NCBI RefSeq assembly: GCF_900113005.1
Contig: NZ_FONW01000001.1
Coordinates: forward strand, 682,001-746,000
Source of the DNA: Sunxiuqinia elliptica
GTDB lineage: Bacteria > Bacteroidota > Bacteroidia > Bacteroidales > Prolixibacteraceae
Length of the DNA stretch: 64,000 bases
Direction of reading: 5' to 3'
The first letter of the stretch is position 1. Every line of letters starts with the position of its first letter. Both the position numbers and the translations under genes were made by a program. This document shows positions 27,010 through 35,900 of this stretch, one piece after another. Below the pieces are notes generated by a model, which made no database searches, was not told the DNA's origin, and saw only the letters and a list, made by a program, of their open reading frames with translations.

Positions 27010-29412
27010 ATGATCATGAAAAAAATCAACCCTTTTATTAATCGCGAAATGAGTTGGCTTTCTTTCAATGCCCGAGTATTGCAAGAAGCCGAGGATCCAT
27101 CAGTGCCTCTGTTTGAGCGGATCCGTTTTGTAGGTATTTTTTCGAATAACCTCGATGAGTTTTTTAGGGTGCGGGTTGCATCGGTGCGCAGGATGGTTGA
27201 TTTTGAGGATGATGAAACCTTAATCGGTGGAATAAAAGCCGATGCTTTGCATGAGCAGATCATGGAAACAGTGGTTGATCATCAGCGAAGATCACAAGAG
27301 ATCTTTCGTAAAATCATGAAGGAAATGGAGCGCGAGAACATTTTTATGGTCGATGAAAAAGACCTGGCTCCCGAGCAAATTGTTTTTGTGAAAAATTACT
27401 TCAAGGAGAAGGTGCTTCCTAATCTGATTCCCATTATGTTAAGCAAGGAGCATAAATTTCCTTACCTCCGAGATCGTTCCGTTTATCTGGCTATTAAGCT
27501 CTCGATGAAAGATCGTCCTGAGAAATTTGCTTACGCCTTAATTCGGGTGCCAAACATTTCGGTGCCACGCTTTTTGGTGCTTCCCGAGAAAGACGGTAAA
27601 AAGTATGTCATGATGCTTGATGATGTGATTCGTTACAGTTTACCGGATATTTTTCCACTTTTTAATTACGACCATTTCGAAGCTTACACCGTTAAGGTGA
27701 CGCGCGATGCCGAGCTTGATATTGATGACGACATTTCGAAAAGCTTTGTTGAAAAAATGGAAGCTAGCTTGAAAAGACGCAAGGTGGGAACGCCGGTGCG
27801 CTTGTTGTACGATAAAGAAATTCCGGAAGACTTGCTTGGGTTTATCATTAAAAAAATGAAACTCGATCCGGATAATCAGGTACCGGGAGGAAAATATCAT
27901 AATCACAAGGATTTTATGGATTTTCCAGAGATTGGGCAACCGCATCACTATTACAAGCGCCTGACGCCAATCCGACACAAGGAATTGAAGCAGCATGAGA
28001 GTATCCTGAAAAAACTGAGGCGAAAGGACATCATGTTGCACTATCCGTACCAGAGTTTTAGTCATTTCCTGGATTTGCTTCGCGAGGCAGCAATTGATCC
28101 GAAGGTGAAAGAGATTGGAATAACGATTTATCGTGTTGCCAATGCCTCACGGGTGGTGAATGCCTTGCTAAATGCCATACGGAATGGCAAGAAAGTGACG
28201 GTCGTAATTGAACTGCAGGCGCGTTTTGATGAGGAGGCAAACATTTATTGGTCCAATAAGTTGCAGGATGAAGGAGCTCACGTGATCAATGGAATTCCTG
28301 GATTGAAGGTTCACAGTAAGCTGGCATGGATTAAGCGGAAAGAAAAAAATTCGCTGCGTAATTATGCTTACGTTGGAACCGGAAACTTTCATGAGGGGAC
28401 AGCCCGTGTTTATGGCGATGATGGTTTGTTGACAGCAGATCCGCGCATTGCTGACGAGGTTGCTAAGCTCTTTAGCTTTTTCAAGCAAACGTATCGGGTT
28501 GCCACATACAAGCATCTGATTGTAAGTCCATTTTCGATGCGCAGTTTCTTTGAAGAGATGATTAATCGGGAAATTGCTATCGCAAAATCGGGAAGACGTG
28601 GCTATATGTTGCTTAAAATGAACAGTCTGATTGATCCCGATATGATGAATAAGATTTACGAAGCAGCTCGGGCAGGTGTGAAAATACGATTGATTGTCCG
28701 GGGGATCTTTGGACTGAAAACAGAAATGGAAGGTGTGCGTGAAAACATTGAAGCGATTAGTATCGTTGATAAATACCTGGAGCACTCTCGGATTTTTCTG
28801 TTTGGAAATGGGGGCGACGATCGGATTTTTATTTCTTCAGCCGACTGGATGCCACGTAACCTGAATCGTCGGATTGAAGTGGCTTGTCCTATTTATAATG
28901 AAGACCTTAAAGCAGAGTTACGCGAGATGCTCAAAATTCAACTTCAAGACAATACCAAGTCTCGGATTTTGGATAATGAGCTTTCCAATACGTATAATCG
29001 TCAACATTTAGATAAGCGCTTCAGGTCGCAAGAAGATTATTATCAATACATAAAAGAAAAACATCAGCTCACAATGAAAATTTATCATAATCCAAGATGT
29101 TCAAAAAGCCGTGCCGGCTTGAAATACCTGGAAGAAAACGGGTATAAAATCGATGTCAAAAATTACCTGAAAGATGGAATCACACCTGATGAAATCAAAG
29201 AGATCATGAAGAAGACAGGCATGCCAGCCATTGATCTGGTTCGCACCCACGAAGATTTGTACAAGAAAGAATACAAAGGCAAGGAGTTAAGTGATGACGA
29301 GTGGGTTGAAATTTTGGCAGCCCAACCGAAATTGCTACAACGCCCGATTGTAATCAATGGCAAAAAGGGAATTCTAGCTCAGCCCCCTGAGCAGATTGAA
29401 AAAATTCGATAA
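27010..29412 (+). CDS. ppk1: Polyphosphate kinase 1 fused to an ArsC/Spx-family domain
   Basis: 800 aa. Residues 1 to about 688 are a complete PPK1: N-terminal domain (INREMSWLSFNARVLQEA), the catalytic His in GLKVHSKLAWI with YVGTGNFHEGTARVYGDDG after it, and the second His in KYLEHSRIFLFGNGGDD. PPK1 makes polyphosphate from ATP. From residue 689 (ATG at 29074) a full ArsC-like domain of 112 aa follows without a stop: KIYHNPRCSKSRAGLKYLEE with the redox Cys, and QRPIVINGKKGILAQPPE at the end. The linker is only about 20 residues (QEDYYQYIKEKHQLT). The internal ATG could also start a separate ArsC-like protein. Start at 27010 or at the second ATG 27016. Confidence 0.9.
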   Translation: MIMKKINPFINREMSWLSFNARVLQEAEDPSVPLFERIRFVGIFSNNLDEFFRVRVASVRRMVDFEDDETLIGGIKADALHEQIMETVVDHQRRSQEIFRKIMKEMERENIFMVDEKDLAPEQIVFVKNYFKEKVLPNLIPIMLSKEHKFPYLRDRSVYLAIKLSMKDRPEKFAYALIRVPNISVPRFLVLPEKDGKKYVMMLDDVIRYSLPDIFPLFNYDHFEAYTVKVTRDAELDIDDDISKSFVEKMEASLKRRKVGTPVRLLYDKEIPEDLLGFIIKKMKLDPDNQVPGGKYHNHKDFMDFPEIGQPHHYYKRLTPIRHKELKQHESILKKLRRKDIMLHYPYQSFSHFLDLLREAAIDPKVKEIGITIYRVANASRVVNALLNAIRNGKKVTVVIELQARFDEEANIYWSNKLQDEGAHVINGIPGLKVHSKLAWIKRKEKNSLRNYAYVGTGNFHEGTARVYGDDGLLTADPRIADEVAKLFSFFKQTYRVATYKHLIVSPFSMRSFFEEMINREIAIAKSGRRGYMLLKMNSLIDPDMMNKIYEAARAGVKIRLIVRGIFGLKTEMEGVRENIEAISIVDKYLEHSRIFLFGNGGDDRIFISSADWMPRNLNRRIEVACPIYNEDLKAELREMLKIQLQDNTKSRILDNELSNTYNRQHLDKRFRSQEDYYQYIKEKHQLTMKIYHNPRCSKSRAGLKYLEENGYKIDVKNYLKDGITPDEIKEIMKKTGMPAIDLVRTHEDLYKKEYKGKELSDDEWVEILAAQPKLLQRPIVINGKKGILAQPPEQIEKIR

Positions 29413-29418
29413 TTAAGA

Positions 29419-30207
29419 TTAACCAACTTTAGACTGGAGCGACTGTATTTCACGCTCCAGTTTTGTTTTGCGCTTCAGGGCCTTGGAGAGTTCCAGTGCA
29501 TCTTTCATTGCCTGCTTGTCGTATTCTTCGAGAATGATATAGTAATAACGTGAACCCAGAAATACGGCTTTCAGGTTTCGGTCAGCATGGTCGGCAATAA
29601 ACTGAATGACTCCATTGTCAGCTCCTTCCCGGTAGGTTACTTTTTCCCAACGAGTGTCCATAAAATCGCTTCGGTGATTCAGAACATTATCCAATGGCAC
29701 CTTCTTGGTTTTAGCTTGAATGTCGTTATCGTAAACCCGAAGTCCGGTGTGCTCCAACCATTTGTCACCATAGTAGTTACTTGAAATGTATAATTCGCCT
29801 CGTTCATCTAAATGAATTTGAATGAATGACTTGTTCCAGCGACGCTTGAATTGTTGACGTTTATGAACGTATTGCGTATAACGATCAAACTCTGTTTTCT
29901 CTCTAACAAATTTGCTTTCAAGTTCTTCTAAGGTTACTTTTAAACTGTCCATTTCGTCTTGCTTCTTGTAAAGCAAATCGGCATAAATTTTCTTTTTAAA
30001 TTGATTGGCATCAACCATTACCTGGATTGCTCCTTTGTATTTTTTCTGAATGGTGTCAACCTGCTGTAAGGCTTGGGTGGTGTCTCCCATTTCATACAAA
30101 TTTTTAGCAAGTGCCAGCTTTTCGGCAGCCAACTCTTTTTCAGACTTGCCACAAGCAAAAACGGTAGCCGCAAGCACAACAATCAAGAAAATTCTGGTTA
30201 CAGTCAT
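29419..30207 (-). CDS. Hypothetical lipoprotein with coiled coil
   Basis: 262 aa from the ATG at 30207 (an upstream ATG at 30219 adds MHLS). MTVTRIFLIVVLAATVFAC is a lipoprotein signal peptide. A TPR-like helical stretch follows (KLALAKNLYEMGDTTQALQQ), then a coiled coil (DEMDSLKVTLEELESKFVRE), a middle region with WNKSFIQIHLDERGELYISS, and a C-terminal coiled coil (LKRKTKLEREIQSLQSKVG). I do not recognise a named family. The direct repeat DR1 begins about 60 nt upstream of its start, so it could carry this gene's promoter. Confidence 0.8.
   Translation of the reverse strand: MTVTRIFLIVVLAATVFACGKSEKELAAEKLALAKNLYEMGDTTQALQQVDTIQKKYKGAIQVMVDANQFKKKIYADLLYKKQDEMDSLKVTLEELESKFVREKTEFDRYTQYVHKRQQFKRRWNKSFIQIHLDERGELYISSNYYGDKWLEHTGLRVYDNDIQAKTKKVPLDNVLNHRSDFMDTRWEKVTYREGADNGVIQFIADHADRNLKAVFLGSRYYYIILEEYDKQAMKDALELSKALKRKTKLEREIQSLQSKVG
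29433..29465 (+). terminator. ppk1 terminator embedded in the opposing coding sequence
   Basis: Arms ACTGGAGCG (29433-29441) and CGCTCCAGT (29453-29461), then TTTTGTTTTG. It lies 21 nt past the ppk1 stop and inside the last codons of the convergent lipoprotein gene. Confidence 0.75.
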
Positions 30208-30219
30208 GGACAGATGCAT

Positions 30220-30675
30220 TTTTATAGGTTCCTTCTCAAATCAATTGCCAAAGAAAATTAATAAATATCAGGATGGAAACAAATTCAGTTGCTTTTTTTC
30301 GGAATCTAGCCTAATCTTTTTAATGCAAAATGCCCGGAAAAGGTAACCCTTCAGGAAAGTATTGTGACTTCCTTAACGGTATTTAATGCTTTAATTGACT
30401 GTTATTTGAAATAAGCGATTTAAAGAGGTGCGTTTAAGTTCCAATTGGAATAATTCAGCCTTGTTTTGTTTTTTTATGTGTTCGATTGTGTTTTTTCGGC
30501 TTCAAGGTATTCGTGCCGAATCTGTCGGTGGTCCCGTAATATACAAATCTATCTTTACTTTTCAATTATTTGAAGGGGAATAGCTGTTTAAAATATTGTG
30601 ATTTTCAATCTTAATTCGCTATAGAGTAGTGATTTATGGTTGTTTTTGATCCGAGTAAAATGAAAGGAAAAAGAG
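30220..30675. other. Intergenic region at the left edge of the surface locus
   Basis: 456 nt with no gene. It holds direct repeat DR1 (30267-30301) and must hold the promoter of the plus-strand surface locus; TATCTTTA near 30550 is the nearest thing to a -7 box that I can see and it is imperfect. Also expected here is the promoter of the minus-strand lipoprotein. Confidence 0.6.
30267..30301 (+). repeat. Direct repeat DR1 (left)
   Basis: A 35-nt sequence beginning ATCAGGATGGAAACAAATTC and ending in seven T and CG. It matches 34 of 35 bases of DR2 at 63943-63977 in the same orientation. Weaker similarity continues on both sides (AAAATTAA upstream, an ATC downstream), so the true repeat may be about 55 nt with small indels. 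Confidence 0.85.
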
Positions 30676-31878
30676 ATGCGATGGCTTTGTATTATCCTAT
30701 TTTCTGCATTTGGTGTATTGGGGATTAAAACTTCCGTCTTTGCAAAAGATGGTGGTTTTGAGGATGAAAAGGGAGCAGTTTTGATACAAGGAGTATCATG
30801 TTTTATCGAAGGGGATGCATCGGTCTGTTTTAACGGAGATCTTAACATTCCCGAGGGAGCAAAACTTACCAATCAAGGAACCATTTGGTTTTCGAATTCA
30901 AATCAAGCAAATGTTGTGTTCGCAGTGGATAACCTAGGGAGCGGAAAGCTTGTTTTTAGCGGAATAGCTGATCTTGAGCTCCAAACCACAGGAACTCAGA
31001 TCGGAAGTTTAGCGATGAAGCAGAAGGCTGGAGGCGTTTATCTGAATGGGCAGTTGGAGCTTAGTGAGTCACTCGCTTTGCAGGATGGGGTGCTGCATGT
31101 TGATGAAGGAGGCATCGTAAAAGTGAACAATGACTCTCCGGATGCGATAAGTTTTAGCAATGCCATAGGAGCTTGTAGCTTTGTTAATGGAACACTGGCT
31201 CGAAAGATATTACCTGAAGAAACTTACTGGTTTCCGGTTGGGAGCGATGACTGTTTTCACCCATTTTTTATTAGTCAGGCAGATCGTGAGTTGTTCGTTG
31301 ATGTGGCGTTTGATGCAGATCTACTGGCTGGTGGCGGGCGTTTCCCGGAGAATCAGGATATCCGCTCTGTGGAGCCTGGAGGATGGCGGGTAAAAAATGA
31401 GGAACCTCTTGATGTCCGCTATTTTGCGGGCGCTTCCTTGTTGGATGAGCAGCAGCGGCCTCTAAGTTTCGATAATTATGCACTTTTGTATGCTCCTCCC
31501 GAAGATTTTCTTTTTTCAAACTACACCATGGATGTGGATGCTTGGCGGACAAGTGATTTTTATTTGCAAAGTCGCAAACCGATGAAAGAAGGCTTTTTCG
31601 GCATTGCCCGGGAGTCTGATTTAAAGCTTGTCAACTTCATTTTGGTGAATGGTACCTCAAAAACCATATTCGAAGTTCCGAATATTGCCGAATATGATCG
31701 GATCAAACTGCAGGTTTTCAACCGCTGGGGAGCCATGGTTTTCGAAAGTCATAATTATCAGAATGATATGGATGTGAGAGAGTATCCGCAAGGTTCCTAT
31801 TACTACGAAATGACACTTTGGACAGGGAGCAGTTCCTCGGTAATCAGAAACGTAATTGAAATCAAGGTTGGTCAATGA
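30676..31878 (+). CDS. Exported protein with type B T9SS C-terminal sorting domain
   Basis: 400 aa. A signal peptide (MRWLCIILFSAFGVLGIKTSVFA) precedes a beta-rich middle with staggered Asn/Gly turns suggestive of a solenoid (NIPEGAKLTNQGTIWFSNSN, LQDGVLHVDEGGIVKVNND). The last ~85 residues match the gliding-motility-associated (CHU_C, type B) sorting domain: LQVFNRWGAMVFESHNYQND and YPQGSYYYEMTLW. Such domains send proteins through the type IX secretion system and depend on a cognate SprF/PorP protein; that gene follows with a 4-nt overlap. The usual FSPNGDG opening of the domain is degenerate here (LVNGTSKT). First gene of the surface locus; may start at the ATG 30676. Confidence 0.85.
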   Translation: MRWLCIILFSAFGVLGIKTSVFAKDGGFEDEKGAVLIQGVSCFIEGDASVCFNGDLNIPEGAKLTNQGTIWFSNSNQANVVFAVDNLGSGKLVFSGIADLELQTTGTQIGSLAMKQKAGGVYLNGQLELSESLALQDGVLHVDEGGIVKVNNDSPDAISFSNAIGACSFVNGTLARKILPEETYWFPVGSDDCFHPFFISQADRELFVDVAFDADLLAGGGRFPENQDIRSVEPGGWRVKNEEPLDVRYFAGASLLDEQQRPLSFDNYALLYAPPEDFLFSNYTMDVDAWRTSDFYLQSRKPMKEGFFGIARESDLKLVNFILVNGTSKTIFEVPNIAEYDRIKLQVFNRWGAMVFESHNYQNDMDVREYPQGSYYYEMTLWTGSSSSVIRNVIEIKVGQ

Positions 31879-32873
31879 TTAAAAAACTAAAATATCTTTT
31901 TTGCTTATTGCTTTTCATCGGGAATGTGCTTTTACTGAACGCTCAGGAAATGATGCACCTTCAGTCTGTTGTTAAGCAGGAGTTTATTAATCCGGCTTAT
32001 AACTCGTTCAAGGATTATTCTTCGATTAACCTGATTAGCCGTTTGCAGTGGGTTAACCTGCCTCATAACCCAGAGGTATACGGAGTGAATGTGTTTGTCC
32101 CGTTTCGAGTGAATCGTTTGGGAATGAATGTCACGCTGATGAGGGAAAATATTGGTTTGCGGAAAGTTAGCTCTGCAGATGTGAGCCTGTCGACAAATAT
32201 TCGGCTCAATAAACAAAGCTTCCTGGCTTTTGGCTATGGTATTGGACTGAAAAGCAATATTTATCGGACTGATGAGATCATTTCTTACGACGATGGAAGC
32301 TATTTGTTTGGAAACGAGAATTGGAACACACATAAGTTCACAACAAAATTTGGGGCATTTTACATGGATGAGTATATGTTTGCGGGTTTTAGCGGGAACA
32401 TGCTTGTCGACCGCAAATGGAATGATCACTTGGTGCTTTGCCCCAGTTGGGATTTCATTATTGGAGCCATGTATAAAATTAACCGGAACCTCCTGTTTCG
32501 GCCTGATTTTGTTGTAAAGTATTACCGTACAGAGGTTATCGAAATGGCAGGAGGTGTAGAAGATGCTTCTTATGTCCCGCCTGTATTTGATCCGGCAATT
32601 AACTTCTTTATTCATAATCGAATTTGGGCTGGAATTAGCTATCGGATCAATATGGCTGCAACGATCTCTCTATCAGTTAAGGCAAACGATAATCTGAGGT
32701 TTGGTTATACCTACGAATATGGTATTGGCGAAGGAGTCAACCAGTTTAGTTCACACGGATTTACGATGACTTTTGATTTCAATCAGAAAGTCTCCCTATA
32801 CAATCATCAACGAAATGCGAGAATGCGACACAACATTGGCGATGTGGTTAACCGAAACTACTTGTATCGCTAG
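31875..32873 (+). CDS. PorP/SprF-family type IX secretion outer-membrane protein
   Basis: 332 aa with signal peptide (ending LLNAQE) and a predicted outer-membrane beta-barrel. Family segments visible are EFINPAYNSFKDYSSINLISRLQW at the mature N-terminus (seen as FINPAYNSF and INLISRLQW), then LSTNIRLNKQSFLAFGYGIG, FKLNR-like IGAMYKINRNLLFRPDF and FGYTYEYGIGEGVNQF near the end. PorP/SprF proteins help secrete or retain type B sorted adhesins at the surface. The ATGA overlap with the upstream sorting-domain gene makes the two a typical cognate pair, as in sprB-sprF of Flavobacterium. Confidence 0.92.
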   Translation: MIKKLKYLFCLLLFIGNVLLLNAQEMMHLQSVVKQEFINPAYNSFKDYSSINLISRLQWVNLPHNPEVYGVNVFVPFRVNRLGMNVTLMRENIGLRKVSSADVSLSTNIRLNKQSFLAFGYGIGLKSNIYRTDEIISYDDGSYLFGNENWNTHKFTTKFGAFYMDEYMFAGFSGNMLVDRKWNDHLVLCPSWDFIIGAMYKINRNLLFRPDFVVKYYRTEVIEMAGGVEDASYVPPVFDPAINFFIHNRIWAGISYRINMAATISLSVKANDNLRFGYTYEYGIGEGVNQFSSHGFTMTFDFNQKVSLYNHQRNARMRHNIGDVVNRNYLYR

Positions 32874-32953
32874 TTCAAGCTCGCTATTTCGCAATAAGAA
32901 CGAGAATAAGAAGAACATCGAGTTATAAAGGAGAAAGAAATAAACATGTAGTT

Positions 32954-35900
32954 ATGAGGAATATTTACATTTTGCTGATTTGTATAATACAACTTACATG
33001 GTTTGGAGCGTTGGCACAGGACGATGGCGGAGTGAGCATCGGAAAAGGGAATGTCCCGGCCAATTCAAAAGCTATTCTAGAGCTCTATTCTGATAGTAAA
33101 GGGCTTTTGATTCCCCGCTTAACAACGGGTCAGCGGGAAATGATGTTTGCAAGAAGCGATCAATCAGCTCAAGGCCTTTTGGTTTTTGATAAAGATGAGA
33201 ACCTGTTTTATTTCTGGAATGGAAATGATTGGGAATCTGTTGGAAGCAGCTTAACGGACGGAGATGTAAAACTCAAACTAGAGGCTGGTAAGATCTATGT
33301 TGGGGTTGATGGCGAAGCAACACAAGTGGCAAAGTCCGAGATTCCAATCAGTGATTTTGGAGCGGCTAACACGAGTATATCGATGGAGGGAAACCGGATT
33401 ACGGAAGTGGCTTACCCTTTGACTAGCACTGATGCGGTTAACAAAGAGTACGTGGATGAAGTTACCGGAGGAAAGCAGGGTATTCAGTATTTAAGCCTTG
33501 ATGCCGACCAAAACCTGAGCATTACCGGAGGAAATAACGTCAGTCTGGCCGATTTGTATCAGTCGTTAAGTTTGAACGGAACCATCCTGAGTATTTCCGG
33601 ACCACGAACAAGTCATGTCGACCTGAAAGGAATTTGGGTTGATGGAGGTTCAGATGGTGATTCAGGTCCCTTCTTTATAACTCACAACGGAACCTTAACA
33701 GGTGACGGTTCAAGCTTAAATCCGCTAGGAATTGCCGTTAACTCCATAAGTCCTTCCTTATTGAGAGGCCATGCAGGTGGTTTATCCACAGGGACTGCAG
33801 GAAACGTCCTTCAATCCAATGGGGATGGAACTTTTTCCTGGCGTAATCTTTCGGATGGCTTACCTGCCGATCCTTCAGCCTTAGCACTTCCTTCAGGACA
33901 ATTTTTTGTGGGAGATAACTCCGATAAAGCTGTTGGTACTCGCAAGAATAATATCCCACTGAGTGGGTTCGGTTTTCCGGAAACCAATGTGTCCATGGGA
34001 GGTCACCGGATGACGGATTTGGCTAATCCTTCAGATAGCCGAGATGCAGCAACAAAAGAATATGTTGATGGCCTTATCGGGCAGGGAGGTGGAGCTCCTA
34101 CCTTAAGTCTCGATGCCGACCAAAACCTATCGATTCTGGGTGGAAATACGGTTAGCTTAGCTGATTTGTATCAGTCGTTAAGTCTGGATGGTAATATCCT
34201 GAGTATTTCTGGTCCTCGTGAAAGTCATATTGATTTGGGAGCGATTTTCAACGATGGCGGTTCTGGTAGCGCAAGTGTGGTGCACGATGGAACATTGCAA
34301 GGAGATGGCACTTCTGCCAATCCGCTGGGGATTGCTCCAAATGCAGTAGGTACTTCCGGGTTGAAAGGAAGTTTTGGTGCCTTGGATAACGGGGCGACTG
34401 GTTATGTGCTACAATCAAATGGTAATGGAACCTTTTCGTGGAAAGATTTATCATCAGGCGTGCCGGCTGATCCTTCTAGCCTTGTTTTGGGTGAAGGCCA
34501 ATTTTTTGTTGGCAATACTTCTGGAAAAGCAGAAGCTACAGATAAGAATACAATTCCTTTAAGCGGATTTGGCGATGCAGCAGCTTCCATCTCAATGGGC
34601 GGGTTTACCATTGCTGACTTGGGATTTCCAGTCAATGAAGGCGATGCGGCATCAAAAAAATATGTTGATGACCAACTGCTGGCGATTCCTGAGGCTTCAG
34701 CTTCAAGTGCTGGTTTGATGAGTAGTGGCGATAAAGTGAAGTTAGATGACATCACAGGTACGAATACCGGCGATCAGACTTTAAGTTTGACGGGTTCCGA
34801 ATTAAGCATTTCGAATGGAAATAGTGTTGATTTGTCTGTCCTCGGTGGAGGCGGAAGCAGCATCACTTCAGTTACAGCTGGTTCTGGGCTTGAAGGAGGT
34901 GGTATCACAGGAGACTTAACCTTAGGTTTTGCAGCAGTTAATGATCAAACCATTTTAGGAAATAACTCCGGAGTATCGGCAGCCCCCTATGCATTAACTG
35001 GCACTGACCTAAAATCGATCCTGGCGTTAACAAAGGCCGATGTTGGTTTGGATCAGGTTGATAATACCAACGATGCAGACAAACCTGTGAGTTCAGCAAC
35101 TCAAACGGAGTTGGATAAGAAACTGGATAAGAACCCAGCGATTACCGGAGCAACAAAAACCAAAATAACCTATGATAGCAACGGCTTGGTTACTGCCGGC
35201 GAGGACGCAACAACTGCAGATATTGCCCCCAGTACTGATCGCAATTATGTGACCGATGATCAGTTAACAACTATTGGGCAAACTTCAGGAATTAACACCG
35301 GCGATCAGGATTTAACACCTTATGCTTTAAAAACAGATGTTTTGCTTGAGGTGCAGCACGATGCGACGCTGTCAGGAGCAGGAACAACAGCAAGCCCACT
35401 GGGAGTTGCCTCAAATGTGATCGATCCGTCTAAAATGAAAGGATCAGGAGGTGCTTTGGCTAACGGAGCTTCCGGCCATATTTTGCAGTCGAATGGTGAC
35501 GGCACGTTCTCATGGATGGATATCTCGGATGGAGTTGCGGCTGACCCTTCCAGTTTGGCCTTGGGTGAAGGTCAGTTTTATGTAGGAAATTCACTCGGCA
35601 AAGCAGCAGCCACATCAAAAAATGCCATTCCTTTAAGTGGATTTGGAGCAGCGAAGGATCATGTTTCAATGGGAGGATTTAACCTAACTGGTCTGGCTAC
35701 TCCAATCAATGAAGGCGATGCGGCATCAAAAAAATATGTTGATGACCAACTGCTGGCGATTCCTGAGGCTTCAGCTTCAAATGCTGGTTTGATGAGTAGT
35801 GGCGATAAAGTGAAGCTAGATGACATCACAGGTACGAATACCGGCGATCAGACTTTAAGCTTGACCGGTTCTGAATTAAGCATTTCGAATGGCAACAGTG

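Noticed and set aside
30050-30346. 98-codon plus-strand frame opposite the lipoprotein gene.
   Set aside because: It overlaps the lipoprotein start antisense and contains direct repeat DR1; no coding signature.
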